From positions 42,835,115-42,899,114 of the forward strand of contig NC_045138.2 in the NCBI RefSeq assembly GCF_008831285.2: DNA of 64,000 nt. Reading direction: 5' to 3'. This document shows, piece by piece, positions 22,378 to 35,280 of this stretch. The DNA is from Nymphaea colorata (lineage: Eukaryota > Streptophyta > Magnoliopsida > Nymphaeales > Nymphaeaceae). The position numbers were made by a program, and so were the translations under genes. A model generated the notes under the pieces. The model worked only from the letters and a program-made list of their open reading frames with translations. It had not been told where the DNA came from and ran no database searches. Each line of letters begins with the position of its first letter. Positions within the stretch are counted from its first letter, which is position 1.

Positions 22378-22520
22378 TTCCTAGTTCGACTTTTTTTCTC
22401 CTGTTGAACTTTCATGATTATGATCCACCATCCTTTGGGCATTTTTATTCCTAGTTCGACTTTTTTTTTTATCCTGTTGAACTTTCATGATTATGATCCA
22501 CCATTCTTTGGGCATTTCTA
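22378..22520. repeat. Two-copy tandem duplication, about 70-bp unit
   Basis: The unit beginning TTCCTAGTTCGACTTTTT and containing ATGATTATGATCCACCA and CTTTGGGCATTT occurs twice in direct tandem. The copies differ by T-run length and a few substitutions. Confidence 0.9.
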
Positions 22521-23669
22521 TTTATACAACATGAAACCAAGTGCTCTAACCACTGATATCGAATATACAATTCCAGTAGCAGTTCTCACATCAAATGGTC
22601 CAAGTGAAGCATCTCACAAATAGTTTGACCTGATACCTGAGATTTATTTAGAGTTCTCCATAAGTTTTGTTTGCATTAATGAAAAGAATCAAGAAGAAAA
22701 AATACCACATCATTTCCAAATAGAATAAGAAAATGTTGAATGATCATAAAAAACAATATGCATTCACATGAAAATCGTGACATTTGTTCCTTTGAAATTT
22801 ACTCTAGATCAATGAAAACCTTTAATAGCGCATGAAATTTAAGGAAGTTGTCCTTATCAGAATCAAGAAATTTAATCTCAAGTTTTTGCGAAGAGTGTTT
22901 GATTTCTTCAAAAATCATATTTCCTTTTCTTATTGTTGAAAAAGATAAACTAAAGTGGTTATGTCAACTCTAAGCTTAAAAATTTGTAATGTATAGTTGG
23001 GGAAGCACAACAACACACAACTTGAGCTTTATTCTAAAACATTTTCTCCATTTTGATTAGACAAATCAATCAATGGTGGGGGCATTAGTTGTTTATTTCA
23101 ACAAATGAATAGCTAAACATTGTTGCCAAAAAACGATCAGACGCTGAATTTATAAATAGTCATATAGCTAAAAGCCTACAAGTTTACAAAGCAAAACCAT
23201 AATGCCACCAGAAATTGACAGATCCTGTACCGATGGGATAGGTCCCATCTCTCAACTTCCTGCATGAGAGAACATAGGTTAATGTATGCAATATTTTCCC
23301 CATATTTACAGTCTATGTGCAAGATTGAAAGATGGTGTATTTTTCTAAATACAGTATTATATGTATGTACCGTTGTACCATTAATAACTGCTAACAAAAT
23401 TTTAACCAATTCATTTAATAAGACAGTAAGAAATAGTGGAATAAAGGTCAGTCAAGTGGATATTTTCATAAAAACACAAAAAAAAGAATAAGTAAATAAG
23501 AAGGTTGCAAATGGCATTGTATGTTTTGCTTTTGTTTTGTCATTGTCTACTTATTTATATCTTGTGTGCATGGACATTATTGTCTATTTTTTTGCTAGTC
23601 TATGTTCAAAATGCATCTTGCACATCTATTATCTTAGCAAGAGGCATATCAGTAACTTGGTGAAGTTGG

Positions 23670-24674
23670 AAGCAGTTGTGGATTGGGAGCGACTGAATAG
23701 TGTCGTAGATATTAGGTGCTTTCTGGGTTTGACTATTTATTATTGAATATTTATTCATGATTTCTCCAAAATAGCCTTTCTAACGACCAATCTCATTTGT
23801 AAAGGCATCAAATTTGAGTGGACACTAGAACACAAAGACAACTTCCAACTATTAAAAATAAGTTAAAATCAGCTCTGGTTTTAATTTTACTATCAGACAC
23901 TTGAGGTTTCGTTTTCTACACTGATGCTTTTGGCATAGGCATGGGTTGTGTGTTGATGCTGCACAAGAAGGTCATAGCATATGCAACGTGATGAATGAAG
24001 ACTCACAAGAGTAATTACCCAGCCCATGACTTGAAGTTGGTTGCAGTGGTCTCTTTGCTTTGAAAATTTGGAGATACTATCATTACAAAGAAAAGTTTCT
24101 AGCTTTTACATATCATTAAAGCTTCAAATATGACTTTTCATAGAGGGATCTTAACCTGAAATAGAGGAGATGGATAGAGTTCCATAAGTGTTATAGCTTC
24201 TCGATAACGTACCATCCTCGTAAATAAAATGTTGTGATGGACATGCTAAGTACAAAAGCAGCAACTAGCACAACGATTCTTGTTCTGAGTGGAAGCTTAT
24301 ATAAGGTCTCATCTCATGAAAGCCAAGCCATTCATGGCCAAGGAAGAATTGATTAGATGGACTCATGTATCACTTAGACCTAAAATCTTTGCTCGTATTG
24401 TAGAGTTTCAGAAGAAGGCTCTATAATTTTATAAACAAGAAGCCCAAGCCCAATAAAAAGATGCAAATATACAACTAATAGGGGATGGTAGTATATGGTA
24501 TTGTAAGAGAATATGAGTTCTAATAATGCTGAACTGCAAACAAATTGTTGGAGGAGGCATGCAAGTTAAAGTACATGATTCATCAAGGAGGAATAGACAT
24601 ATACCAATACTCGAAATGAAAATTTTGGTGAGGAGGCATGAAACATTGTTGAGTTTGTCTTTGAGTGCTTAATT
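23670..24674 (+). pseudogene. Ty3/gypsy pol remnant: RT end, RNase H, integrase start
   Basis: Degenerate gypsy polyprotein read across several frames. The RT thumb/connection is IRCFLGLTIYY (about 23707-23740), then FSKIAFLTTNL. The RNase H is TLEHKDNFQLLK, a YTDA.GIG.GCVLM-like stretch (about 23915-23965) and PAHDLKLVAVV near 24030-24055. The start of the integrase zinc-binding region (HQGG) is near 24582, and the reading NIVEFVFECLI ends at 24674. Frameshifts and stops are dense. The homology breaks off there and resumes at 30331, so a later insertion split this gene. Confidence 0.85.
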
Positions 24675-26842
24675 GGTTTTAGACACCCCAAATTTTACAT
24701 TTTCAAAATGACCTTTTCACCCACTTTAATGAAGATTTTGTGCTGATTTTCTCAAGTAATTTTCAAATAGAAAGGCCAAAAATCACATAGGCATGGATTT
24801 TTTAATCGAAATGTTAGGCAACTAAACCCAAAGCACCTAGCTTGATGTTAAAAAAAAAATAGCCATTTTGTCCCTCTCAACCCTTACTCATCAAATAGTT
24901 GTGGAATTACTGAGATTATGGTTTACCAATCCAATTATGAAACCACTCATATTTGCAAATCACTGGAGCTTCAATAACCCATTTCTAGCTTACATTTCGC
25001 CAAGCTCAAAATGACCCATTTATGCTATTTTGAGAAATTTCATTACACCAGAATATCTCCTGATCTCACCAACTTTTCCTTTAAATTCTTTTCAACGTCA
25101 ACAAACTATTTTAAGCCATATCCCCAATTTTCAAAGCCCAATTCCCACTATAAACCTTCCATTTCCCTCCATTTTAACTAGAATGAGCTCATTTAGTCAG
25201 TGATTTCTATAATTCTCACTGACGACACTTTGTCAATCGCCACAAGCTCACATTAGAGTGTTGGAGTGTTAGAAGAGTATTTTCAAAATTACTTCCCACT
25301 CATTCATCCAAATTTGAGCTCTACAGAGTTGTCCTCACATCATGCTCACTCTCTCTCCTCCATTTGGAGTGTCTTAATTCGAGTTCTCTTAATCTATGGC
25401 TAGAAATCATGTACTAAGTTAGCAACACGATTTTCATTGTTGAATTGACCATCTTTAGCTCAATTCGAGTTAATTCATCCTAAATCCAGCTTATTTTTCA
25501 TTTCCACTCATTTCTCTCACATGTTTGGAGCAATCAGTGTCAACTCAAATTTCTAAGCAAAAATTCTCACAATCCAAGAGTCAGATTTGCACATTCTTTG
25601 CATCAATGTCATCAGACTTGCTTTGACGAAGCATTATCATCTTTAGTTTAGAATGATCACATATAGATCACATGACTTACCACTACTGATGAACTACACT
25701 ACCTTGTCCAAATCTAGACACTTTTGCTTGTGGCTTTAGAGGTAAATTTTGATCAATCCAGGATTCCAATTTTCAACTTGAGGGCACTAATGATTCAGTG
25801 TCACTCGAAAAGAATATTAGTGTTTTTGATTTGTCACAAACAAGGTCAAAATCCCAGTTTCTAATTTCACCTTCTACATTTCTATTTATAAGGTCAATTT
25901 CAGCTTGGTCAATTTTGAAAAATGTGATTTTTCAGGGGCAAATCAAGTCACTTTTTCATAAAAATTTTATGAACATATATTTTGACCTCATTTCTGAATC
26001 TGCAAAGTTAGACTACCGACCTTGATTTGCAAAATATGATGTTTGAATTGGGGACAAAATCCTCATTTGTCAAATGTGCATCATTTCCATATTTTTCTAA
26101 ACTAGGAGCCACATGAACTTAACTTATGCATTTTATGTGCTAGACAACATCGCTCATGTAGGGTCTAAACCCACTTTGAACACAGTTCAACTCAAAACAT
26201 GAACTCAGTCAACTTAGTTTGACCTAAGCTTAGTCTAGACTTGCATCCAACCTAGTTCATACACAGAACAACCCAGGTCAACCCCCAAATACTGAACTGG
26301 ACTTGTAATCTGCATTATTTCTGATCTAGATCTTAGATTTGATATTTAGAACTACTTTTCCCATTCTAGTGCATGATCTAAACCTTTGGTCTAAATATAA
26401 ATTCCAAATCCAAACTCAAAATTCAGATCAAGGACTAGATCTCAAGTAAAATGCCTTGATTTGATCTATCCTAAACAGAATCAATCCTGGTCGTCCATCT
26501 CAGGGCTGCTCAGGGTTTCATCTTTTATTAAAAGAGGGCCACTCAAAGTTACCAACCCCTCCTTGGGCCACTCCTATTTTCTTGAAAATTATCTTCAAAA
26601 TCAGCATCATCAGATAAATCTTAACCTTTCATCAAACTTTCAAACAAATCTCAACTATTGATCTAGTATTACCTCAATGATCCAATTTTTTTTGTTATTC
26701 AAGTTTTCCAAGGGTTAAATTCAAGGAGCTTGGCATGCAGCAAAAAGAAGAAGAGAAGCACAGAAGAAGCAAAGAAGAAGAAAGAAGAGGAGGAACCCAC
26801 ATGGGCAAGTCCCTCCTTTTCTCTTTTGATCTCCACATCACA

Positions 26843-26882
<40 letters not shown>

Positions 26883-29800
26883 GGATTTCACCTAGACTCT
26901 CTCTTCTCTTCCACATCCCTCTCTCCTTCTTCATTTGTTACATCAATACACATGCACATGTATGTAGCTTACTTCAATTGCTTTGCATACATGTTTAATC
27001 TTGCTTGTTTTTACTTAATTTAATTCATGCATTATATAGCTCACATGCATTTAGGTGTTAGTTTATCTTTTTTGGAATTCCAATGTTTTATTTGGGGATT
27101 TTTTTCTAAAACCAAATTTAAGAGATGTTAAAATTTGAGTTACGTGAAAAATCGAGCTTGCTATTGCAAGACATATTTTCATCTGAATTCAAATGGGTAT
27201 ATCTCTTAAACCAGAGATCCTTTTCATGAACAACAAAAAAATATGGTTTTCAGTACGTGTTTAGTTTGTGTTTAGAAACTTTTATGCATTTTTTGTTGCG
27301 ATTTAACCCTTCTATCGAACCAATTTTCAAAATTGGCTTTTCTGCCTAAGATTTCCGACATAATCGTGTATTGAAATTACTCTAAATTGTTTAACTTGGT
27401 TCTTTATGTATGTCTAGTTTCTCCACCTAAAATTTCATGTAATTTTGTGCTGATTTAACCTCTCAATTCAATGTTCCACTTAACCTTGTTTTCTGCAACT
27501 TTTTGTAGAATTCCATAGAAGGTAGAATTTTTCCTTGACTTTGCACATGTGTCATTTTCTTTGTCGCTATACTTTTTCAGTGCTTTCAAGTTCTAAAATT
27601 TTTCTATTATGTCATGAATCTATCCCTAAATTTTAAGCCAAAATTAACGTTGCCCCTTCCAAATAGATTCAAAAAGTTGGATACTTGCACAGTTCACTAT
27701 AAAAACAAAACTTTCTCACTTTCTTGTTTTAATGTTTTTCTAACTTTTGGTGGCTTTCTCACATACCATAATAGTAGAGAACATACCCACCTAATTTTGG
27801 ATGAAACTGAGTTTTCTAACGCCACTTTCTATCTATTTTAACTTCAGGTAGAAAATGCTACAATGACTTGGTCTACTCTATAGAATTTCGGTTTTCAAAA
27901 CAATGCCAACTTGTTTGATGTATAACTCTTTTGTTTGTAGATCTTTTCTTGTGTTTTAAGTTTTATAGATTCGCTGACATGTAGAAATTATATAGTTCAA
28001 ATTTTGAGATGTTCTATGTAGATTTGATATACCTTTCATATTCGCAAAGTTCGTAATTGAAACTGTTTTTTCTCCACAAAACAATTCAATAGCCTAGGTT
28101 CTCAAGTTCAATCTTTTTGTACATAAAAGTATCTTTGAAAATTTTACTTTTGACTGAAACCTTAATATATAAAGAATCAGTATGCCAAATTTTGTGATCA
28201 TAGAACATCACTAAAAAAAATTTTGCATTCATGTAACATTGGCTTTGAAATTATCTTGTTGTTTTTTGATAGATTTCAGGATTTGTCTACAAATTGTTGT
28301 TTTGTAGCAAATTTGTAGATGAATAACCTTTTCAATTCTTTTTCTTTTTCGAATTTATAAAGTTCTATTGACTCTCTGTTATGCAGAGAATTTGCAATCC
28401 AAATTTCAGTTCCATCTAAGTCGTTTCGATATGCTTTCAGTTAGGAAAAGCCATAACAACAAAACTTCACATGAAGTTTGTTTTATGCATTGTGTTTCTC
28501 CTTCCACATTTTTTTACGAAAAGTAGATTTTTCAGATTTATCACTTGGGATAAATTATTTGATATGTGGAGATTCTTCTCCCAAAATGTTGTGAAGATTG
28601 GAAGTCATTTACTTACTTTTTAGAACTAATCAACTATGTCATTGAGAACAAATTGTAGCTTTTCTAGTACTTAAAATTGTCTATCATCTAATTAGAGTTT
28701 TTCCATCCAATTTTTTATTTTTAACCAAATGTTTCTATCTTGTTTTGGTAAAACCACAAATTAATGTGGTTAATCATGTGAATCATCATTTTAGGGTCTT
28801 AGAATATGTGTATTTGATTAATTGCATTCATGCATAGTTAAATGTGCATTATTCATGTATTATATTTAAAAAACATTGCATTTGGACTTCATTAAATGAT
28901 TTTAAGTTAAATGAGCTTGCAGCAAAAGACTCTTCTCATTAAAGCTTGATTTAACAAGTGAGAAACATTAATTCCAACATGAAGTCTATGTCATTTCAAA
29001 ATATGTTGTCATTCATGCATATATATTTGCTTTGCTTTTCTTTATTTTCATTAATATCTTGTTTGTGTGTATCCATGTAGTTTGTTTTTGTAATGCATCC
29101 ATTTATTCCAAAAAATGCACACAAAATTATGTTTCATATTAATCAAGTTAGAATTATCAAATATATATATTCACCAACATCCCACGTATATACTTGTTCT
29201 AAGTTGATTATATGAAAATATAATTTAGCAAATCAAAATTTTCTAATGTACATTTCCAAATCGGCCTATTTCAATTTTTTTCTAAAAACCTACATTCATT
29301 TACGATTAAGATCTAATCTTCAGTGTTAAGCCTACCTAAGACTCTAATTTTCTCTCAATATCTCAACCAAGACTTGATATTAACTCCATAACCATATACC
29401 TAGACCTAACCCACAATGAAACCCTAGTCAAGTTAAACCTAAACCTTAGTTAGGTTAGACATATGGACCCTAGAATAATTGGATCCAAATCTAAGTAGAT
29501 TGGATTTAAATCTTGCATTTGAATCAAATGCAAAGTTGGATTTGAATTTGACAAAGTTTACGTGACTTGGATTTCAAGGATCTAAGAAATCGGATTGTTA
29601 GACACAGACCTTGTGAGAATTGGATTCTAAATTGGGACTTTACAATAACATCTTTGGATTTAAATCCCATACAACCTCGAATCAAGATTTCAAACTCTTA
29701 TTCTAGACCTAACAGACCAAAATCCTAAATCCCTAAACCCTGAGAATGGAATGTCAGACTTCACTGTGGATTTAAATCATGGACTTTGAATCAAATGGCA

Positions 29801-30330
29801 TTTATGAATTGGATTCATATCTTCCAACCAACTCCTAGTTAGGATTTGAACTTAAATCCCCTTTGGAATGACCCTAAGTGCAAACCATGTATCTAAATTG
29901 ATTATTGAATATTTAGATCATTCTTACTCTATTAATATGGATCTGAAATTTCAATGAGTACCTCTCTAGGCACATCTCCTAAACCTAGGACATGATCTCA
30001 ATTATGCATTAAATATAGATTAGATATTAGAATTAGTTTTCTAAAATTTTGGATAATTCACTTAGTTTTCTAAAATTCTTCCATTTTCAAATTCAAGGCA
30101 GCCATTTGCATTTAGGTTTGAGGACAATCATATTTTAGGACCTAAAATACTTATTCTAATCCTTGATCTAATTACTTCTATTAAAGGTAATAGGAACACT
30201 CAAATCTTGCACCGACGAGTCGAGTGCTATCTCTCGCAAACCCCTACAATGAGAATGCAGAGGTAAGTTAATATTTGATTTTTTCATCCCATATGAATGG
30301 TCATATGTAAGATCACAAACTTTTGTGTGA
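24675..30330 (+). mobile_element. 5.66-kb non-coding LTR-like insertion splitting a gypsy integrase
   Basis: The left edge reads TTAGACACCCCAAATTTTACA, matching the inverted end TGTAGACACCCAAAATTTTA of the repeat ending at 59051. Its interior aligns with the reverse complement of about 57000-59051, for example around 25755-25945 against 58145-58325, including a TATA-like CTATTTATA. It contains a (CT)n run at 26846-26881 and GATCTAGA/GATCCAAA-rich low-complexity stretches near 26320-26480 and 29280-29900. No coding domain is visible. I infer a very long solo LTR or a large non-coding retroelement. Target duplication is not resolved (AATT against CATT at the edges). Confidence 0.65.
26846..26881. 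repeat. (CT)n microsatellite
   Basis: About 17 CT units, inside the large LTR-like insertion. Seen directly. Confidence 0.95.
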
Positions 30331-31495
30331 CAACATTTGCCAACAAGTGAGGGTAGAATACTAGCGACCAAGTGGGATGATGCAACTATTGGAGCTTCCC
30401 TGGTGGAAGTTGGACCACATTACCATGGACTACATTGTTGGACTTCTGAAAATGAAGAGTCAACAGGACTTAATTTGGGTGATTGTGGACAACTTAACCA
30501 AATCTACTCATTTTCTACCCTTCAAATCTCACATAGTTTAGACAGTTTGGTAGAGTTACATGTAGCATAGATCGCACATTGTATGTTGTTCCCAAGATGA
30601 TGAGTTTGGATCGAGATCCTTGATTTACATCGAGACTTTGTAAGCAGTTGCAGAAGGTGCTTGGAACCAATTTGAAGTTCAGAACAACATTTCACCCACA
30701 AATCAATGGTCAGTCTGAAAGAACCATTCAAACCATAGAAGATGTTACAGTCTTGTGCTCTAGAGTGGAATCGCCATTGGAATAAGCATGTTAGTTTGAT
30801 GAAATTTACTTACAACAATAGTTTTTATGTGAGTAAAAGCATCACACCATTTAAAACCTTGTATTGTAGACCTTGCATATTCTCGCTTTGTTAGGATGAT
30901 GCCAAAGGAAACACCATCGAGAAACCACTTTCATTGTAGCATCACATAGATCCAGTGGGACTGGTTCATAAACGAATTTTGGTAGCTCAAGATAGAAGAA
31001 TTATACAGACCAGAAATGAAAGGAGATTAGTTTTGAAGCTGATGATCATGTATTTGCTTGAGTTTCACCTACTAAGAACATGTTCAGATTTGACAGGAAG
31101 GGCAAGTAGAGTCCTACTAGGACCATTTGAAGTGTTGGAGCAAATTGATGAAGTTGCATACTGAATCCTGTTACCTCCTGGTTATAATGAAATTCACAAT
31201 GTATTTCATGTGTCCATTCTCCATAAGTACATACCAGATTCGTCACATATGATTCAACATGAAGATATTGCTCTATAGGAGAACACTACAAATGGAGGTT
31301 GGCCAGTGGGGATCATAGATCTAATGGAGCAGATATTGAGGAATAAGGCTATACCACTGGTCAAGGTGCACTGGTTGCATCATGCATCGAATAGTACGCT
31401 TGGGAGCCTGAGGCAGATATGTGAGCTAAATATCTATACTTGTTTGGTAAGAATTGAAATTTCAAGGATGATTTTTTTTTTGGGAGGTAGGGTAA
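30331..31495 (+). pseudogene. Ty3/gypsy integrase remnant (second half)
   Basis: Resumes at CQQVRVEY (from about 30338), the second half of the integrase zinc finger, exactly where 24674 stopped. Then come the core blocks DLIWVIVD.LTKSTHFLPF (about 30470-30520), a degenerate SDRD region near 30605, and TFHPQINGQSERTIQT-like codons near 30690-30735. The C-terminal part ends in the LEEEMR-type motif (about 31400-31440) and GGRG-like codons before 31495. Stops and frame changes are dense throughout. The following AT-rich sequence (from about 31490, GTAATCCATAATAAATGAAT) resembles a gypsy LTR start, but its extent cannot be set. Confidence 0.8.
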
Positions 31496-34240
31496 TCCAT
31501 AATAAATGAATAATAATTAAAAAATATAATTAATTTTAACAATTAAAAATATTATGAACCATTGCATTGCTTTGAACACTATGAAGGGACATGACTTTTC
31601 ATTATCTTCTTCTTCCCTTTTTCATTTTCTATGATTGCCCTGACAGTTAGTTTGTTTTGGTCGTGTACTAACCGTTGGTATGTTGGTTTGTTTTGGTCGT
31701 GTACCCTTGGTATGTTGACTTCATCACTTCTGGTGTGCTTTTCAGCCTTTAGTCAACGTATATTGCTAACCCATATTTATATCACATGCATAAGTCTTAC
31801 GTTATGGCACTTTTATAGCATTGCAAACCATGCACATAAAATGGGTGACTTACAGCTTATGTCTTCTTTATTGCCAATCTCATTTTCTTGTCAGAATAGA
31901 GCATGCATAGGCAGTTTATACATGGATGAGCATTGATATGGTGACCTAGAATGCATCATATTATCCAATTAACATGACCTTATATATATAAGACCTTATA
32001 TATATATATATATATATATATGCTGTTCTCATTATAAAGTAGAACTTGGCATGTTCTCAGACCTTTGCCATAGTCGATACACCTATGAGGGATTAGACAT
32101 TGACGTGGTGGCATAACCACGCTGTTAAAAAAAAAAAAAATCTGTTCGAGTCCCTGACTATCCCCCTCTTTATATTTTATATGTGCTTTCATCGTAGTTA
32201 CGTTCTTCCTTGAATGTGCAGCATTTCATGTGGCTTTTCCCTCAACTGCTATATTCTTTCATTAGGAGAACTTTCGGCAGGTGTTAGAGTAAATTATACA
32301 CCAGAAAATAAAATAAAAAATCTAATTGAGAAAAAAGGTCCAATGAAGAGGACCAAGTTTAAGTAGAGGGGACACCCTGTGCGGACATGGGTTCATTGTG
32401 CAAACGGTGAATCCCTCAACCTACGTTAGGAAAGGAATCATGTAAATCAAATAAAGTAATAATAATTACAATGATAACAATAAGGGGCTCACATTAGGCA
32501 TGATTGGCATTATACGACCAGATTCGGCTAGTCACTGACGGTGGCCAGAAGCCACCATTGCTGGCTCTGGTCTACCCAAATTCTTCGAAACCATAAGGGA
32601 ATGAGAAGAATAAACAGAAATTAATAATAAATAAAAACATAAATAAAAAGACTTACTGTTTATGTGAAACCTTTTTCAATCTTGCATATGGAACGTTATA
32701 AAAAGGAAAAAACCGTAACCATACTTGCCTATGTTTTTTTGTGTGAGAATCCGAGAGATAGGCCCGTCCGATTCGTACGAGGTTTGACTGTCCCTGACAT
32801 CTGAGTTTAATGGCCTAACATCTAAAGACTTGATTGTCATCCTGATCCAAAATGAATAAAAGCAAACGTGCCCTAGGATTTTAAAATAAATGATTTTGAA
32901 AAACTAAATAGATCATTCAAAGTTCATCCATTTGAGCAGAAAAGTTACAAAAGAGATGCAGTTCAATTATGCGTTCACCATTAATCGATGCAAACGTGAT
33001 CCTAAATCTATATGATGCATACAAAATTGATCATATATACTAAAGATCTGGTCACTAAGGTTCGAGTTATGAGTTGTGGGCTAAAGGGGCTAATTCAAAT
33101 CCAAATTTAAATAAGATTGAATTGTAGGTTTAATTACTTGTGATGATTTAATCCAAAGCACACAAATTAGATCACGGTTTACACAGGTTCAAAATTCAAG
33201 AATTAGATTCTAGGGCCTAAGAAACCCAATTACTTATTCTAGTACTAGAAATACAAAATCCAATATCTAATGTCCAAGTTCAAAATTTGGGAGATGTAAT
33301 GTCCAAACTCTAGGATAGGAGATCTGATATCCATGATCAAATGTTTGAAATTTTATCCAAAGTCCTAGATGTAATTGGTTCTAGATCCAAAATCCAATAA
33401 TAAAGGGCCATTTATCATAATCAAGTATTTGGGATCAACTAGACCCAATGTGGACCGTCAAAATCCTATAATCCAAGTTCTATATTCATGATCCAAGATT
33501 CTAGATTCAAATCTATGACTCAAGCTCCAGATCTAGTTCATTGTATCTCTTAAGGTTTGAAATATAAATGTGAATTATTTGATCTGGACTCTAGGTTGAA
33601 ATCTAAGGTCTAATTTAGAAGGTCAGATCTACCGAATTCAATTTAATATCTAATTCTTTATAGATGTACATGTAGGTTGGACCCAACCTGGTCTGTTTGA
33701 AGTTTTGTCAATTAGCTATAACAAGTTTAGGTTGTAATTACATTTAGTGTAATTGGATAGCATTTCAATTAAATTAAGAATTACTTTTTGATAAAAAAAC
33801 GTATGGGTCCATTGGAGAAGACACCCTTCTATCTTGCTATCTCTCTCTCTCTCTAACTCTCTCCTCTCCATCTCTTTTATATCTTCCTTATGCTCTTAAC
33901 CTTTTCCCCTTGGTGGCATCTTCGTAAAGTGTCTTGCGAGCTAGGGTTAGGCATTTAGTATTTTACTTTTAACATGTTTATTGAGGGTTCGGTGGTTGAC
34001 TATTTGTAGAACAAATTCGAGATCCCCCCTCCAAGAGCTCCTTTCTGGTGTCATGCTCGTGACATATCACCTTGATGAAACACAAGCACTATAAAACATC
34101 AGGCAAAATGTTAGAGCCACAAGTGATGAAATACACTAATAGAAATCTTCAGACGATAGTAACACTTGCATAAAAGAATCTTTGCTCACTATAACAATTA
34201 TGCTCTTGCAATCACTATACCCAAACAATCAAACCAGAGA
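31496..34240. other. Non-coding stretch with simple repeats
   Basis: Holds a short tandem duplication near 31650-31715 (TTTGTTTTGGTCGTGTAC unit twice), a (TA)n run at 31981-32021, and a GATCCAA/AATCCAA-rich low-complexity block (about 33040-33780). That block resembles the interior of the large LTR-like insertion. A (CT)n run lies at 33839-33857. No gene is supported. Confidence 0.45.
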
Positions 34241-34245
34241 GAGAG

Positions 34246-34546
34246 TGAAATAGAGCAGAACAGAGCAGAGAAAGGAACACACACACAGAAAAGGTGAGAA
34301 GATTTCTTCACATTTCAATTGAGGGCTATGAACGCCCTTTTATAGAGCATCGATACAAGAATAATAACAAATGATGATGAAAAACAGAAATATCAGAGAA
34401 TAGAATCAATTCTGTTAAAACGTAGCCACTTAGCTGCCTTCGCATCAGGGAGGAACCTTCTAGACTCTTGATCCAAACAACCTGCTAAAAAATTCAGAAT
34501 TAGTGGCTAGGCTGAACCTAATTGCTAAGAGCCTCATAACTTAACA
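34246..34546 (-). repeat. 3' LTR of the minus-strand copia element
   Basis: On the minus strand it starts TGTTAAGTTATGAGG and ends CTATTTCA. It is about 8 bp shorter than the 5' LTR at its far end. The polypurine tract (GAAGGGGGTG on the minus strand, about 34547-34556) precedes it. Confidence 0.9.
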
Positions 34547-34554
34547 CACCCCCT

Positions 34555-35280
34555 TCAAACTGGTGCATGGAGATTGCTCATGCCCAGTTTGCCTCTTAGA
34601 AACATGAATCTGTCCTTTGGGAGTGCCTTGGTAAAGATATCTGCCACTTGCAAGTTAGAAGGAATATGCTTGGTTGCTACAGTTTTGTTTTTCACCAAGT
34701 CACGGACTAAGTGACAGTCCAACTCAACATGTTTGGCCCTTTCGTGATGCACGGGATTGGCAGCCGTTTGTATGGCTGATTTATTGTCACACATTAGCAA
34801 GACTGGAGAACATTGTGAAACTTTTAGGTCCGACAGAAGATGTTTTAACCACAGAACTTCACATCACACATTGGCAAGAGACCTATATTCAGCTTCAACT
34901 GATGACCTTGAGATGGTGTGCTATTTTTTGGTCTTTCATGAGACAAGACTTTGGCCTAAGAAGACGCAATACCCAGTAATGGATCGACGAGTGTCTTTGC
35001 ATGCTGCCCAATCAGCATCGCAATAAGCAATTAGCTGATCATTGTCATTGCTTGAGAAAAGAAGACCTTGTCTAGGACTGTTCTTGAGGTAGCGTAGGAC
35101 CTTGAGTGCTGAGTTGAAATGAACTGTGGTGGGATTTTGCATATGGCGACTGAGTGAGTGTACATTAAACATGATGTCGGGTCTGGTAATGGTTAGGTAG
35201 ATCAAGCACCCAACCAATCTTCTAAATGTTGAGCCATCTTTTAGGGTTTCTCCATAGCTTGCTGACAGGTTCTGTCTGAA
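34555..35280 (-). pseudogene. copia RNase H (minus-strand element)
   Basis: RNase H domain and C-terminus. The residues ITRPDIMFNVHSLSRHMQ and YCDADWAACKDTRRSITGY occupy 34936-35190. After a frame break near 34900, LMCDNKSAIQTAANPVHHE and VADIFTKALPKDRF run to a stop before the polypurine tract at 34555. The DADWA Asp is conserved. A nonsense codon (TAG at 35281-35283) separates it from the RT. Confidence 0.88.

Larger units (their letters stand above)
20806..23669. other. Mostly non-coding stretch with simple repeats
   Basis: Includes a (TA)n-(GA)n microsatellite at 21302-21363 and a tandem duplication at 22378-22520. No gene could be supported, and open frames are short and lack domain signatures. 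Confidence 0.4.

Noticed and set aside
26695-27023. Overlapping 79-97-codon frames around 26.7-27.0 kb
   Set aside because: All three are translations of AAGAAG and CT repeats inside the large LTR-like insertion.
32100-32165. tRNA or SINE-like B-box (GTTCGAGTCCC) near an A-run
   Set aside because: No cloverleaf can be drawn, no matching A-box sits at the proper distance, and the A-run lies upstream of the box and not at the 3' end.
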